A DNA stretch of 64,000 bases from Rhodocyclaceae bacterium (GTDB taxonomy: Bacteria; Pseudomonadota; Gammaproteobacteria; Burkholderiales; Rhodocyclaceae). The position numbers were made by a program, and so were the translations under genes. Position 1 is the stretch's first letter. Every line of letters begins with the position of its first letter. Where the stretch lies: contig JADJEF010000020.1 of assembly GCA_016702335.1 (NCBI GenBank), forward strand, positions 1,550,001-1,614,000. Reading direction: 5' to 3'. The notes under the pieces are model-generated. The model saw only the letters and a list, made by a program, of their open reading frames with translations, had not been told where the DNA came from and did no database searches. Positions 39,466 to 48,603 of this stretch are shown one piece after another.

Positions 39466-40185
39466 ATGGACTCCGCTGCAAACCCCATGGGCCTCGCCCA
39501 CTTCATTGCCCACGCCGACGCCGTGGCGCGCACCCTGCTGCTCATCCTGCTGGTGATGTCCATTGGCACCTGGTCGCTCATTGTCGGCAAGGGGCTCAAG
39601 CTGTGGCGCGCGCACCGCGCTGCCGGCGATTTCCTGCGCGATTTCTGGGCCGCGCCCAGCCTCGATGCCGTGGCGCAGCGCATTACCGAGAACGGCGTCA
39701 CCGACGCCTTCTCGCACCTCGTGCATCACGGCTTTACGGCTGTGGCGCAGCATCGCGCCGGGCGCGACGGCGAACAGCCGCGCGGCCTGATCGACGCCGG
39801 CACGCCCGACGAGTTCCTCACCCGCGCACTCAAGCGCGCCATCGCGCAGGACAAGGCGCGCCTCGATGCTGGCCTCACCTTTCTCGCCACCGTCGCGTCG
39901 AGTGCGCCCTTCGTCGGTTTGTTTGGCACGGTCTGGGGCATCTACCACGCGCTGATCGCCATCGGCGCCAGCGGCCAGGGCACGCTGGACAAGGTCGCCG
40001 GCCCGGTCGGTGAAGCGCTGATCATGACCGCCATGGGTCTGGCGGTCGCCATTCCCGCCGCCATGGCCTACAACGCCTTCGCCCGTGCCCAGCGCAACAC
40101 GCTCGCCGAGCTCAATTCGTTCGCCCACGACGTGTTCACCTTTCTTGCCACCGGGCTCAAGCAAGCGCCGGTAGCGCGCGTCTGA
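39466..40185 (+). CDS. exbB: MotA/TolQ/ExbB proton channel (ExbB)
   Basis: 239 residues with three membrane segments (ARTLLLILLVMSIGTWSLIVG; FLATVASSAPFVGLFGTVWGI; LIMTAMGLAVAIPAAMAYN). The central GLFGTVWGIYHALIAIG and the C-terminal GEALIMTAMGLAVAIPA are the conserved channel motifs. ExbB forms the pentamer around ExbD that powers TonB. It is located between tonB and exbD. The start could be GTG at 39463 or ATG at 39466; the ATG is preferred. Confidence 0.95.
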   Translation: MDSAANPMGLAHFIAHADAVARTLLLILLVMSIGTWSLIVGKGLKLWRAHRAAGDFLRDFWAAPSLDAVAQRITENGVTDAFSHLVHHGFTAVAQHRAGRDGEQPRGLIDAGTPDEFLTRALKRAIAQDKARLDAGLTFLATVASSAPFVGLFGTVWGIYHALIAIGASGQGTLDKVAGPVGEALIMTAMGLAVAIPAAMAYNAFARAQRNTLAELNSFAHDVFTFLATGLKQAPVARV

Positions 40186-40197
40186 GCGGCCAACACC

Positions 40198-40617
40198 ATG
40201 AGCTTCGCCACCCTCGACCCCGACGATACCGCCAGCGATCTGGCCGAGATCAACATGGTGCCGCTGATCGACGTGATGCTGGTGCTGCTGGTGATCTTCA
40301 TCGTCGCCGCACCGCTGCTCCAGCATGCCGTGCCGCTCGATCTGCCACGCGCCGCCAGCCAGCCGCAGAGCGCGCCGGCCGAGCACATCAAGCTCGCCAT
40401 CGACCGCGCCGGGCACATCTACTGGAATGGCACGCTCACCCCGCTGGCGCAGATCGAGCAACGCCTGACCGACACCGGTACGCGCGCCCCGCACACCGAG
40501 TTGCACCTGTCAGCGGACAGCGCCACCGCCTACGAACGCGTCGCCCAGCTGCTCGCCGCCAGCAGTCGCGCCGGGCTGACGCGGGTGGGGTTTGTCACCG
40601 ATCCGAGGGCGAAATGA
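40198..40617 (+). CDS. exbD: ExbD/TolR-family protein
   Basis: 139 residues. The single membrane helix carries the essential Asp (EINMVPLIDVMLVLLVIFIVAAPLL), followed by a periplasmic domain with the characteristic LAIDRAGHIYWNG and LHLSADSATAYERVAQLLAASSRAGLTRVGFVTDP. It completes tonB-exbB-exbD and should convert proton flow into TonB movement. The gene is convergent with a toxin-antitoxin pair 9 bp downstream. Confidence 0.95.
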   Translation: MSFATLDPDDTASDLAEINMVPLIDVMLVLLVIFIVAAPLLQHAVPLDLPRAASQPQSAPAEHIKLAIDRAGHIYWNGTLTPLAQIEQRLTDTGTRAPHTELHLSADSATAYERVAQLLAASSRAGLTRVGFVTDPRAK

Positions 40618-40625
40618 ACCGGTAC

Positions 40626-40865
40626 TTACTGCCGTTCGTCACCGAGGTCGGGCGTCACATCGGGGGCGCGATCCAGCACAGCGAGAAAATCACTGCGCCG
40701 GCCTTGCGCCGCCTCGGCGCGCAGGTAGTCCAGCGTCATTACGCTGGCCATTTTTTCGGCGGCGGCACTGGCAATGAACTGATTCACCGACACGCCGTCG
40801 CGCGCCGCCAGTTCCTTGATGCGCAGATGCACCGAATCGGGCAGTCGTATGGTCAGGGCAGTCAT
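40626..40865 (-). CDS. ribbon-helix-helix antitoxin, second toxin-antitoxin locus
   Basis: 79 residues. The N-terminal ribbon-helix-helix (ALTIRLPDSVHLRIKELAARDGVSVNQFIASAAAEK) resembles Arc/CopG/HicB-like antitoxins. The tail (LDYLRAEAAQGRRSDFLAVLDRAPDV) probably wraps the toxin. Its start overlaps the PIN toxin stop by ATGA, so here too the toxin is first. It shares its layout and motifs with the antitoxin at 1989-2222. It ends 9 bp from the convergent exbD stop. Confidence 0.88.
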   Translation of the reverse strand: MTALTIRLPDSVHLRIKELAARDGVSVNQFIASAAAEKMASVMTLDYLRAEAAQGRRSDFLAVLDRAPDVTPDLGDERQ

Positions 40866-41287
40866 GGCAGGGTCTCCAGATGACGAAGGAAATTACCGGG
40901 CGTCATGGCGACCACACCCAGCTCGGAGGCACGCGCAAAGTCCTTGACGTTGTGCGTGATGATGAATTCGCAACTCGCCGCCACGGCGCACTCCAGCACC
41001 ATGTCGTCGTCCGGGTCGCGCAGGAAGGGACGCCACAGGTAGTAGATATCCTGCAAGTGCGCAATCGAGGCGAGATAGCGCAGAAAGCCCTGAATCTGCT
41101 CAACGCCCACGCCGGGCGGTCGATGCTCAGGGCGCGTCAGCACCGCCTGCCACTCCATGTACAGGGCGACGGAAAGTGCCGGCGTGAATTGCGTCGACGG
41201 CAGGCCGCGCAGCAAGCCCTGACTGGCGCCCTGACGGGAACGCAGGGCGGCAACGAGTACCGAGGTATCAATAACGATGCGCATCAT
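40862..41287 (-). CDS. PIN-domain toxin, second toxin-antitoxin locus
   Basis: 141 residues. MMRIVIDTSVLVAALRSRQGAS supplies the first catalytic Asp; YMEWQAVLTRPE, DPDDDMVLECAV and ITHNVKDFAR give the remaining acidic residues, so the PIN active site is complete. It shares the IxxDxxVLVAALRS start and the WRPxLRDxxDxMVLE motif with the toxin at 1550, showing the two loci are paralogous. Start may be the first or second Met of MMRI. It sits between the TonB and haem operons, a common site for such small modules. Confidence 0.9.
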   Translation of the reverse strand: MMRIVIDTSVLVAALRSRQGASQGLLRGLPSTQFTPALSVALYMEWQAVLTRPEHRPPGVGVEQIQGFLRYLASIAHLQDIYYLWRPFLRDPDDDMVLECAVAASCEFIITHNVKDFARASELGVVAMTPGNFLRHLETLP

Positions 41288-41430
41288 GGTTACACCAATA
41301 TACCCATCGAAGCACTATTACGCAACTCATGAATACCTGATTGCGTCGAATATCAACCCCTGCCAGCCAGCCCCCGCAGTCCTTTCTGCCGCCAGCCAGC
41401 CTTGAACACTTGCTCCCGGAAAGGAATGCC

Positions 41431-43650
41431 ATGTCCCGTTTTACCCGTTTCACCTCACGTCGCCAGCCGCTGGCGGCTGCCGTCGCCACGGCAATCGCCG
41501 TCCTGTCAGCGCCGACTTGGGCGCAGCAGTTGCTCCAGGAAACCGTCGTCTCCGGCTCGCGCATCGAGCAGGAAATCGACAGCGTGCCGGCCACGCTCAC
41601 GGTCATCACTGACGAGACCATTGCCCGCGAAAACCCCACTGATCTCGACGACCTGCTCAAGCATGAGGCGGGCGTTTCGGTGCGCAGCCAGCCCAATCGT
41701 TCGTCGGGTGTGTTCCGCGCCGTCGGCCGCGCCGGCAACGAGGGCGTGAACATTCGCGGCCTCGAAGGTGACCAGGTGCGTCTGCAGGTCGATGGCGTCG
41801 CCCTGCCCATGACCTACAGCAGCGGCCCCTACGCCGCCGGGCGCGGTGATGTGATCGACCCCGAGGGCTACAAACAGGTCGAGATCCTGCGCGGGGCGGC
41901 CTCGACCCAGTTCGGTTCCGACGGCCTCGCCGGGGCCGTGAGCTTTCGCACCAAGGACCCGGCCGACCTGCTGACGCTGGGCAAGGACGTGCAGGGCAAC
42001 ATAAAGTTGGCCTATGCCTCGGCCAATCGCGAATGGCAGTTCGCGCCCTCGGCCGCATTCAAGACCGACAGCGTGCAGGGCATGGTGCTGGCCAGCTACC
42101 GGCGCGGTCATGAGACCGAGACCATGGGCACGAACAACGCGCACAGCGTCAATCGCACCAGCGCCAACCCCTCGGAGCGCGACGCCGATTACCTGCTGGC
42201 CAAGCTGGTCTGGTCGCCCTCGGCGGCGCATCAGTTCAAGCTCACCGCCGAGTCGCTCAAGCGCGACAACGCCACCGATGTGTACACGTTCTTTGGCGAC
42301 CCCTTCGCCGCCGCCACGCTCACCGACGTCGAGGTCGAAGAAAAGGTCACGCGCGAACTGGTCAAGCTCGACTACCGCTACGTGCCGCAGAACCTGTGGT
42401 TCGATCTGCTCGAACTCTCGCTCTATACGCAGGCATCGGAAAACCGCCAGCTCGGGCTGGAGCGCCGTTCGGCCAACCCCCTGCTGCGCACCCGCGATAC
42501 CCGCTATGCCGAAGACACGCTGGGCGGCAGCCTGCTGCTGGAGAGCAATCTGCGCTTGGGCAGTACCGAGCACCGCGTGGTCGGCGGGCTGGATCTCGTG
42601 CGCAACGACGTGACCTCGCTCAAGGATGGCTACAACAGCTCGGGCGCCGCCTTCGTGGCCAACAAGAGCTTTCCCGATACCGGGTACCGCACGCTCGGCG
42701 CTTTCCTTCAGGATGAAATCCGTCTCGGCCCGGTCAGCTTCACGCCGGGGGTGCGCTACGACGAATTCAAGCTCTCGCCCAAGGCCGACGCGCTGTATCG
42801 GGTGAACAACACCGTCGCCCCCGCCGCGCTCAAAGGCGATGAACTCTCGCCGCGTCTGGGCGCGATCTGGTCCGTGTCGCCCCTGCTTCAGCCCTACGCG
42901 CAGTACGCGCACGGCTTTCGCGCGACCAAACCCAGCCAGGTCAATGGCGGTGTCACCAACCTGACCACGGTCACCGGTTCCGGCCCCTACACCTCGCAAG
43001 GCAACCCCGACCTGCTGCCCGAAACCAGCGACACCGTCGAGCTCGGCCTGCGCGGGCGCGACGCTACCCGGCGTTACAGCGTGTCGGTGTTCAAGGGCAA
43101 GTACAAGGATTTCATTGCCTCCAATCAGCTGGTGGCGAGCAATGTGGACCTCGGGCTGGGGCCGCTGGTCGATGTCTTCCAGACCGTCAACCTCTCCCGC
43201 GTCACCCTGCAAGGTTTTGAAGCGCGCGGCGAATGGGCATTCGCCAAGGGCTGGCGCACCAGCCTCGCCTACGCCCACGTCAAGGGCGACTCGGATGACG
43301 GCAACACCAAAGCCCCGCTGGCCACCGTCGACCCCGACAAGCTGGTGCTCGGACTGAGCTACGAGCAGGCCGGGCACTGGGGCGCATCCGCCACCGCGAC
43401 GGCGGTCGAGCGCAAGCAGCGCAACCCGGACCCGACCACCTACACCGCGCCGGGCTACCGACTGCTCGACCTCTCCGCGTGGTACGCGTTCAGCAAAGCC
43501 ACGCGCCTCGCCACGACGCTCAACAATGTCTTCGACCGCAAATACGTCGAATGGGCCGACGTGCGCGACCTGGCGGCGACGAGCACCGTGCTCGACGCCT
43601 ATACGCAGCCGGGGCGCAACTTCACCGTCAGCCTGACGCACAGCTTCTGA
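41431..43650 (+). CDS. hmuR: TonB-dependent haem/haemoprotein receptor (HmuR-like)
   Basis: 739 residues. Signal peptide (QPLAAAVATAIAVLSAPTWA), a TonB box region (LQETVVSGSRIEQEID), a plug with GNEGVNIRGLEGDQVRLQVDGVALP and VEILRGAASTQFGSDGLAGAVSFRT, and a barrel ending FTVSLTHSF. This plug sequence is typical of haem/haemoglobin/transferrin receptors. The downstream CobN-like, ChaN, ExbB-like and DUF2149 genes support haem. The signal-peptide region AVLSAPTW is encoded by a dispersed repeat. No clear Fur box was seen in the 143 bp upstream. Confidence 0.9.
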   Translation: MSRFTRFTSRRQPLAAAVATAIAVLSAPTWAQQLLQETVVSGSRIEQEIDSVPATLTVITDETIARENPTDLDDLLKHEAGVSVRSQPNRSSGVFRAVGRAGNEGVNIRGLEGDQVRLQVDGVALPMTYSSGPYAAGRGDVIDPEGYKQVEILRGAASTQFGSDGLAGAVSFRTKDPADLLTLGKDVQGNIKLAYASANREWQFAPSAAFKTDSVQGMVLASYRRGHETETMGTNNAHSVNRTSANPSERDADYLLAKLVWSPSAAHQFKLTAESLKRDNATDVYTFFGDPFAAATLTDVEVEEKVTRELVKLDYRYVPQNLWFDLLELSLYTQASENRQLGLERRSANPLLRTRDTRYAEDTLGGSLLLESNLRLGSTEHRVVGGLDLVRNDVTSLKDGYNSSGAAFVANKSFPDTGYRTLGAFLQDEIRLGPVSFTPGVRYDEFKLSPKADALYRVNNTVAPAALKGDELSPRLGAIWSVSPLLQPYAQYAHGFRATKPSQVNGGVTNLTTVTGSGPYTSQGNPDLLPETSDTVELGLRGRDATRRYSVSVFKGKYKDFIASNQLVASNVDLGLGPLVDVFQTVNLSRVTLQGFEARGEWAFAKGWRTSLAYAHVKGDSDDGNTKAPLATVDPDKLVLGLSYEQAGHWGASATATAVERKQRNPDPTTYTAPGYRLLDLSAWYAFSKATRLATTLNNVFDRKYVEWADVRDLAATSTVLDAYTQPGRNFTVSLTHSF
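41496..41522 (+). repeat. dispersed repeat, copy 11 (in the signal peptide of the haem receptor)
   Basis: CGCCGT, CCTG, TCAGCGCCGACTTG, GGC. It is slightly diverged. It encodes AVLSAPTW, immediately before the predicted signal-peptidase site. ACGGC four bases upstream can pair with its GCCGT. Confidence 0.8.
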
Positions 43651-43651
43651 C

Positions 43652-46600
43652 ATGCGCGCCATCTTGCTGTTACTGCTGTGCGTGGCGAACTTAACCTGCC
43701 ACGCCGCCCACCTGCTGGTCGTCACCACCGGCCCCGTCACCGCCGGCAAGTTCCGTGTGCTGGACGAGGCGGCGCGGGCGCATGGCCTTACCATCGAAGC
43801 GCGTTTTGTCGAGAAGCTCGACCGTCCCGTCAATGCCGACTTCTGGCGTGGGGCGGACGCCGTGCTGTTCGACACCCCGCGCGAACACATGGAAGAAGCC
43901 GTGCGCGCCAAGGTCGCCCCGGCGCTGCCGGCCCTGGCGCAGGCCAAGCTGCCGGTGCTCTGGGCACCGGCCAGCGCGCCGCGCGCAAGCCACCTGCCGG
44001 ACGAGCTGGCGCGCCGGCTGCACGCCCATTACGTCAATGGCGGGCGCGACAACAACGCCGGCTTTGTCGCCACGCTGGCGGCGCACCTGCAAGGCAAACC
44101 GTGGCAGGCGTTGCCCGGCATCAAACCGCCCATCGTCTTTCCGGCCACGGCCATCTACCACCCGCGCGCACCGGCGACGGTGTTTTCCGACACGGCGGCG
44201 TATCGCGCGTGGCATGGCCGACGCGCTACGCAACCCGTCGTCGCCATCGCCTTCCACCAGCAGGCCATCGCCGCCGGCCAGACCGGTCTGATCGACGACC
44301 TGATCGCCCGCATCGAGGCGGCCGGGGCGCTGCCGCTGGCCTTTTACAGCCCGGTGATGGACAACACGGCCATCACGGCCTTGCTCAAACCCAAGGGCGA
44401 GCGCGTCGCCGACGTCCTGATCAACACCCAGATCGTGCTCAACCCGGAGGGGCGACGCAGCGAATTCGCCGCGCTCGGCATCCCGGTGCTTCAGGCATTG
44501 CACTACAAGAAAGGCGACGAGGCGGCCTGGCGTGCCGACACGGTCGGCATCACGCTCATGGACGTGCCCTTCTATGTCTCGCAGCCCGAATACGCCGGCA
44601 TCCACGACATTCAGGTGGCCTCGGTCACCGACCCGGCGACCGAGCTGGTGACGCCCATTGCCGATCAGGCGGCGAGCGTGGTCGGCAAGGCGGTAAATCT
44701 GGCGCGCCTCGCCCACCTGCCCAATCGCGAAAAACGCGTGGCGGTGATGTTCTGGAACTACCCCTCGGGCGAAAAAAACCTCGGCGCGTCATTCATGAAC
44801 CTGCCCGAGAGCCTCGCGCATACCTTGCGTGAAATGAAAGCTGTCGGCTATCGCGTGGAAACCCCCGAGCCGCGCCAGCTCACCCTGCTCTTGCAGCGTC
44901 TGCTGGTGCCCTTCTACCGCCCGGCACTACAAGTCCGTGACGAGATGGAAACGCTGCTGCGCGAAGGGCTCGCCGAGGCGATACCGATGAGCGCGTACAA
45001 GCGCTGGTTCGACGCCCTGCCCGAGGATGTGCAACAGCGCTGGCTGCAGGCCATGGGCTACCCGGAAAAATCCGGCTTCGCCATCCGTCGCGACGGCGTG
45101 CAGTACTTCGTCGTGCCGCGCCTGAAACTGGGCAATGTGACCATCCTGCCGCAGCCGCCGCGCGGCGAGCCGACGGCCGGCAGCCTCGCCGCCACCGAAA
45201 AGGCGCTCTACCACTCCAGCAGCGCCGCGCCCACGCACTACTACATGGCCGCCTACCTGTGGCTGCGCCAGCAGATGCAGCTCGACGCGCTGGTGCATTT
45301 CGGCACCCACGGCACGCAGGAATGGCTGCCCGGCAAGGAGCGCGGGCTGGCACTCACCGACTACCCGCTCATGGCGCTAGGCGACGTGCCGGTGATCTAC
45401 CCCTACATCATCGACAACATCGGCGAGGCGGTGCAGACCAAGCGGCGCGGGCGCGCCGTAAATATCAGCCACCAGACCGCACCGTTCACGCCCGCCGGCC
45501 TGCACGATGCCTTCACCAAGCTGCACGACGAACTGCACGCCTGGCTGGCGCAGGACGCCGGCCCGGTACGCGACCAGATTCGCGACGAGCTGATCGCGCG
45601 CGTGCTGCGCGAAAACCTGCACCGTGACATGGGCTGGGACGAAGCGCGCATGACGCGCGAATTCCGCCCCTTCATCGACGCCCTGCACGACCACCTGCAC
45701 GAGCTGGCGCAGGCCGCGCAGCCTGCCGGGCTGCACACCTTCGGCCGTGGCGCGGGCGAGCATGCACGCTTGGCCACGCTGCTCATGATGCTGGGCAACG
45801 AGTTCTGGGAGGCAGCCTACAAGCACAGCGGCGGCGACCCGGCCGAGGCGGACGAGGCGATCATCGCCAACTACGACCAGCTCGCCGGCACCACGCCCTA
45901 TCGCCTGCTCAAGACGCAACTGGCGCAAGCCGACGACACGGCGCTGCCCGAGCCTTTGCGCACGCACATGGCGCAGGCGCGGCGCTGGCATAGCGACCTT
46001 GACGCGCGTTCGGAAACACAGGCGCTGCTGGCCGCGCTGGCCGGGCAGTACATCGCCACCAGCTACGGCGGCGACCCGATCAAGAACCCGGACGCCCTGC
46101 CCACCGGGCGCAACGTCTATGGCTTCGACCCTTCGCGCGTGCCCACCAAGGCCGCATGGGAAGCGGGCAAGGCGGCGCTGGAGCAGCTGGTCGCGGCGCA
46201 CAAGGCCAGGAGCGGTAGCGCACCGAAAAAGCTTGCCTTCACGCTCTGGTCAGTCGAGACCATGCGCCATCAGGGCATGCTCGAAGCGCAGGCGCTGTGG
46301 GCGCTCGGTGTCGAGCCGGTGTGGGATGCCGGCGGGCGCGTCACCGATGTCAGGCTGGTGTCGCGCAAGGCGCTGGGCCGGGCGCGCATCGACGTGGTGC
46401 TCTCGGCCACGGGCCTCTACCGCGACCACTTTCCCAATGCCATGAAGCAGCTGGCCAAAGCCGCGCAGCTGGCCGCACAAGCACCGGAGGCAGTGAAAGA
46501 AACGGATAACCCGGTGACGCAGAATGCCCGCGCACTAGTCGCGCAACTGACCACCCAGGGCTGGAGCGGCGCCGCCGCGCAGAAGGCCGCCGCCACGCGC

Positions 46601-47725
46601 ATCTACTCGGCCGCGAGCGGCAACTACGGCTCGGGGCTGGACGATGCCGCGACCGCCACCGATACCTGGCAGAGCAAGGCCGAAGGTGACAAAAAACTGG
46701 CCGAGCTGTACCTGAAAAAGATGCAGTTCGCCTTCGGCCCCGATGAAGCCGACTGGGGCAAGAGCGGCGGCGATCTGGCACGCGAGGCGGGCGTGTCGGA
46801 AGAGCAGCTGGAAAAAGCCGCAGAGCAGGGCAGCCTCGCCGTCAATCTTTACGCCGCCACGCTCAAGGGCACCGAGGCGGCGGTGCTGGCACGCACCTCC
46901 AACCTCTACGGCATGCTCACCACCGACGACCCCTTCCAGTACCTGGGCGGCATTGCCACGGCGGTACGGCATCTCGACGGGCAGGCACCCGGCCTCTACA
47001 TCGCCAACCAGCGCGGCAGCGGGCCGGGGCGCATCGAGGAGGCCGGTGCCTTTCTGGCCAAGGAACTGGCCACGCGCCAGTTCCACCCCGGCTACATCAA
47101 GCACCTGATGGCCGAGGGCTACGCCGGCACGCTGGAACTGCTCGACGGCATGAACAACTTCGCCGGCTGGACGTCAGTTGCGCGCGAGATCGTGCGCGAT
47201 GACCAGTGGCAACAGTTCGCCGAGGTCTACGTGCAGGACAAGCACAATCTCGGGCTGGACAAATGGTTCGAGGCGCAGAACCCGCACGCGCAGGCGCAGA
47301 TGGTCGAGCGCATGCTCGAAGCGGCGCGCCACGGCTACTGGCAGGCCGATCCGGCGACCGTTGAAACACTGAAGGCACGCTACCGTGACCTCGCCGTGCG
47401 CTATGACGTGCGTACCGATAACGTCGCCCTGCAGAAGTTCGCCGGGCTGCCCGGGTACGGGCTGGGTCGCTCGGTGGCACCGCCGCCCGAGGCGGTAGCG
47501 CAGCCGCCGGCGGCCGCCTCACGACCGGCGCTGCGGCAAACCGCCGTACCACCAGCGCCGACTTCCCGACCCGCCGCCGAACCAACACCCCTGATCACCG
47601 GCCAGAAGTTGCAGAAGGTCGCGGACGCGGTTGTCGAAGCAACGCCATGGCTGGGAATGCTCGCGCTGATTCTGATTGCGCTGACACCCCTGGGCGGCGC
47701 ACTGCGGCAATGGCGGCGCGCATGA
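43652..47725 (+). CDS. hmuS: CobN-like, exported and membrane-anchored HmuS-type protein
   Basis: 1357 residues. It belongs to the CobN/ChlH large-chelatase superfamily, with VHFGTHGTQEWLPGKERGLAL and AVQTKRRGRAVNISHQTAPF in the core. Unlike true CobN it has an N-terminal signal peptide (AILLLLLCVANLTCHA) and a C-terminal membrane helix (WLGMLALILIALTPLGGAL), so it should lie in the periplasm, tethered to the inner membrane. That architecture, and its place after a haem receptor and before ExbB-like and DUF2149 genes, match HmuS of hmu haem operons. I infer removal of metal from haem, not cobalt insertion. A repeat copy adds AVPPAPTSRP just before the anchor. Confidence 0.85.
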   Translation: MRAILLLLLCVANLTCHAAHLLVVTTGPVTAGKFRVLDEAARAHGLTIEARFVEKLDRPVNADFWRGADAVLFDTPREHMEEAVRAKVAPALPALAQAKLPVLWAPASAPRASHLPDELARRLHAHYVNGGRDNNAGFVATLAAHLQGKPWQALPGIKPPIVFPATAIYHPRAPATVFSDTAAYRAWHGRRATQPVVAIAFHQQAIAAGQTGLIDDLIARIEAAGALPLAFYSPVMDNTAITALLKPKGERVADVLINTQIVLNPEGRRSEFAALGIPVLQALHYKKGDEAAWRADTVGITLMDVPFYVSQPEYAGIHDIQVASVTDPATELVTPIADQAASVVGKAVNLARLAHLPNREKRVAVMFWNYPSGEKNLGASFMNLPESLAHTLREMKAVGYRVETPEPRQLTLLLQRLLVPFYRPALQVRDEMETLLREGLAEAIPMSAYKRWFDALPEDVQQRWLQAMGYPEKSGFAIRRDGVQYFVVPRLKLGNVTILPQPPRGEPTAGSLAATEKALYHSSSAAPTHYYMAAYLWLRQQMQLDALVHFGTHGTQEWLPGKERGLALTDYPLMALGDVPVIYPYIIDNIGEAVQTKRRGRAVNISHQTAPFTPAGLHDAFTKLHDELHAWLAQDAGPVRDQIRDELIARVLRENLHRDMGWDEARMTREFRPFIDALHDHLHELAQAAQPAGLHTFGRGAGEHARLATLLMMLGNEFWEAAYKHSGGDPAEADEAIIANYDQLAGTTPYRLLKTQLAQADDTALPEPLRTHMAQARRWHSDLDARSETQALLAALAGQYIATSYGGDPIKNPDALPTGRNVYGFDPSRVPTKAAWEAGKAALEQLVAAHKARSGSAPKKLAFTLWSVETMRHQGMLEAQALWALGVEPVWDAGGRVTDVRLVSRKALGRARIDVVLSATGLYRDHFPNAMKQLAKAAQLAAQAPEAVKETDNPVTQNARALVAQLTTQGWSGAAAQKAAATRIYSAASGNYGSGLDDAATATDTWQSKAEGDKKLAELYLKKMQFAFGPDEADWGKSGGDLAREAGVSEEQLEKAAEQGSLAVNLYAATLKGTEAAVLARTSNLYGMLTTDDPFQYLGGIATAVRHLDGQAPGLYIANQRGSGPGRIEEAGAFLAKELATRQFHPGYIKHLMAEGYAGTLELLDGMNNFAGWTSVAREIVRDDQWQQFAEVYVQDKHNLGLDKWFEAQNPHAQAQMVERMLEAARHGYWQADPATVETLKARYRDLAVRYDVRTDNVALQKFAGLPGYGLGRSVAPPPEAVAQPPAAASRPALRQTAVPPAPTSRPAAEPTPLITGQKLQKVADAVVEATPWLGMLALILIALTPLGGALRQWRRA
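47542..47568 (+). repeat. dispersed repeat, copy 12 (inside hmuS)
   Basis: CGCCGT, ACCA, CCAGCGCCGACTTC, CCG, read as AVPPAPTSRP in the Pro/Ala linker before the membrane anchor. It shares the CTTCCCGACCC end with copy 10. Confidence 0.9.
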
Positions 47726-48603
47726 GAGCCGGCCTTATCACTCTGCTGCTGATGGCCAGTCTCGGCACGCAGGCGCACCCGCTGGATGGGCAATGGTGGG
47801 ACGTCAAGGCGCAGCGTTTCAGCGACGAGAAGAGCGTGCAGGCGCGTGCGACGGCGGCGCGCTACGTGCTGCTTGGCGAAAAGCACGACAGCGACATTCA
47901 CCACGCCGAGCAGCTGGCCATGCTTCAGGCACTGGCCAGCCACGGCTGGCGCGGTGCCCTGGCCATGGAGCAGTTCGACCAGATAAACCAAGCGGCCCTC
48001 ACCGCCGCACAACAGACCGGCGCGCGCGATGCCGACACACTCGCCGACGCTGGCCAGCTCAATCGCAAAGGCTGGCGCTGGCCAATGTACAAGGACCTGA
48101 TCGCCTTCGCTGCCGCGCAAGGCTGGCCGCTGCGGGCGGCCAACCTGTCGCGTGCCGAAGGGCGCGCCATTGTGCTCGGCGAAACCACGCCCACGCTACC
48201 GCCGGCCGACGCGGCACAGACGGCCGCGCTGGAAGTCGACGTGATTCAGGGCCATTGCGGCGAGGCGCCCGAGCCGGCACGCCTCACCGCCATCGTGCTC
48301 GCCCAGCGCGCCCGCGATGCACGCATGGCCGAGGCGCTGCGCGCGGTCGGCACGCCCGTGGTGCTGATCGCCGGCGCCGGCCATGTGCGCACCGATCGCG
48401 CCGTGCCGCGTTACCTGACGCCGCCGGACTCGGCGCTGGCCATTGCCTATGTCGAAATCGACGCTGGAAATACCACACCTGCACAGTACGACCTCGCCGG
48501 CTTCGATCTTGTCCGCTTCACCCCGGCCACGGTGCGCCCCGACCCCTGCGCCGTGCCGCTCACCGGTTCCGTTTCACCCTCATCAACCAAGGAAAAACCA
48601 TGA
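47722..48603 (+). CDS. chaN: ChaN-family haem-binding protein
   Basis: 293 residues with a signal peptide (AGLITLLLMASLGTQA). The ChaN/Tiki-type fold is marked by VLLGEKHDSDIHHAEQLAML, LAMEQFDQINQ and VLIAGAGHVRTDRAVP. ChaN of Campylobacter binds two haems and is a lipoprotein; here there is no lipobox Cys, so it may be soluble in the periplasm. It overlaps hmuS upstream and the ExbB-like gene downstream, each by ATGA. It probably holds haem for HmuS. Confidence 0.88.
   Translation: MRAGLITLLLMASLGTQAHPLDGQWWDVKAQRFSDEKSVQARATAARYVLLGEKHDSDIHHAEQLAMLQALASHGWRGALAMEQFDQINQAALTAAQQTGARDADTLADAGQLNRKGWRWPMYKDLIAFAAAQGWPLRAANLSRAEGRAIVLGETTPTLPPADAAQTAALEVDVIQGHCGEAPEPARLTAIVLAQRARDARMAEALRAVGTPVVLIAGAGHVRTDRAVPRYLTPPDSALAIAYVEIDAGNTTPAQYDLAGFDLVRFTPATVRPDPCAVPLTGSVSPSSTKEKP

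Noticed and set aside
41288..41430. A Fur box before the haem receptor
   Set aside because: I looked for a 7-1-7 or 19-bp Fur pattern and found none convincing; regulation may come from elsewhere.
41506..43947. An 813-codon open frame antisense to the haem receptor
   Set aside because: Same reason: receptor motifs are intact on the plus strand and this frame has no family features.
43652..47725. Annotation as cobaltochelatase CobN for vitamin B12
   Set aside because: Signal peptide, membrane anchor and haem-operon context argue against cytosolic cobalt insertion; no other cob gene is in the window.
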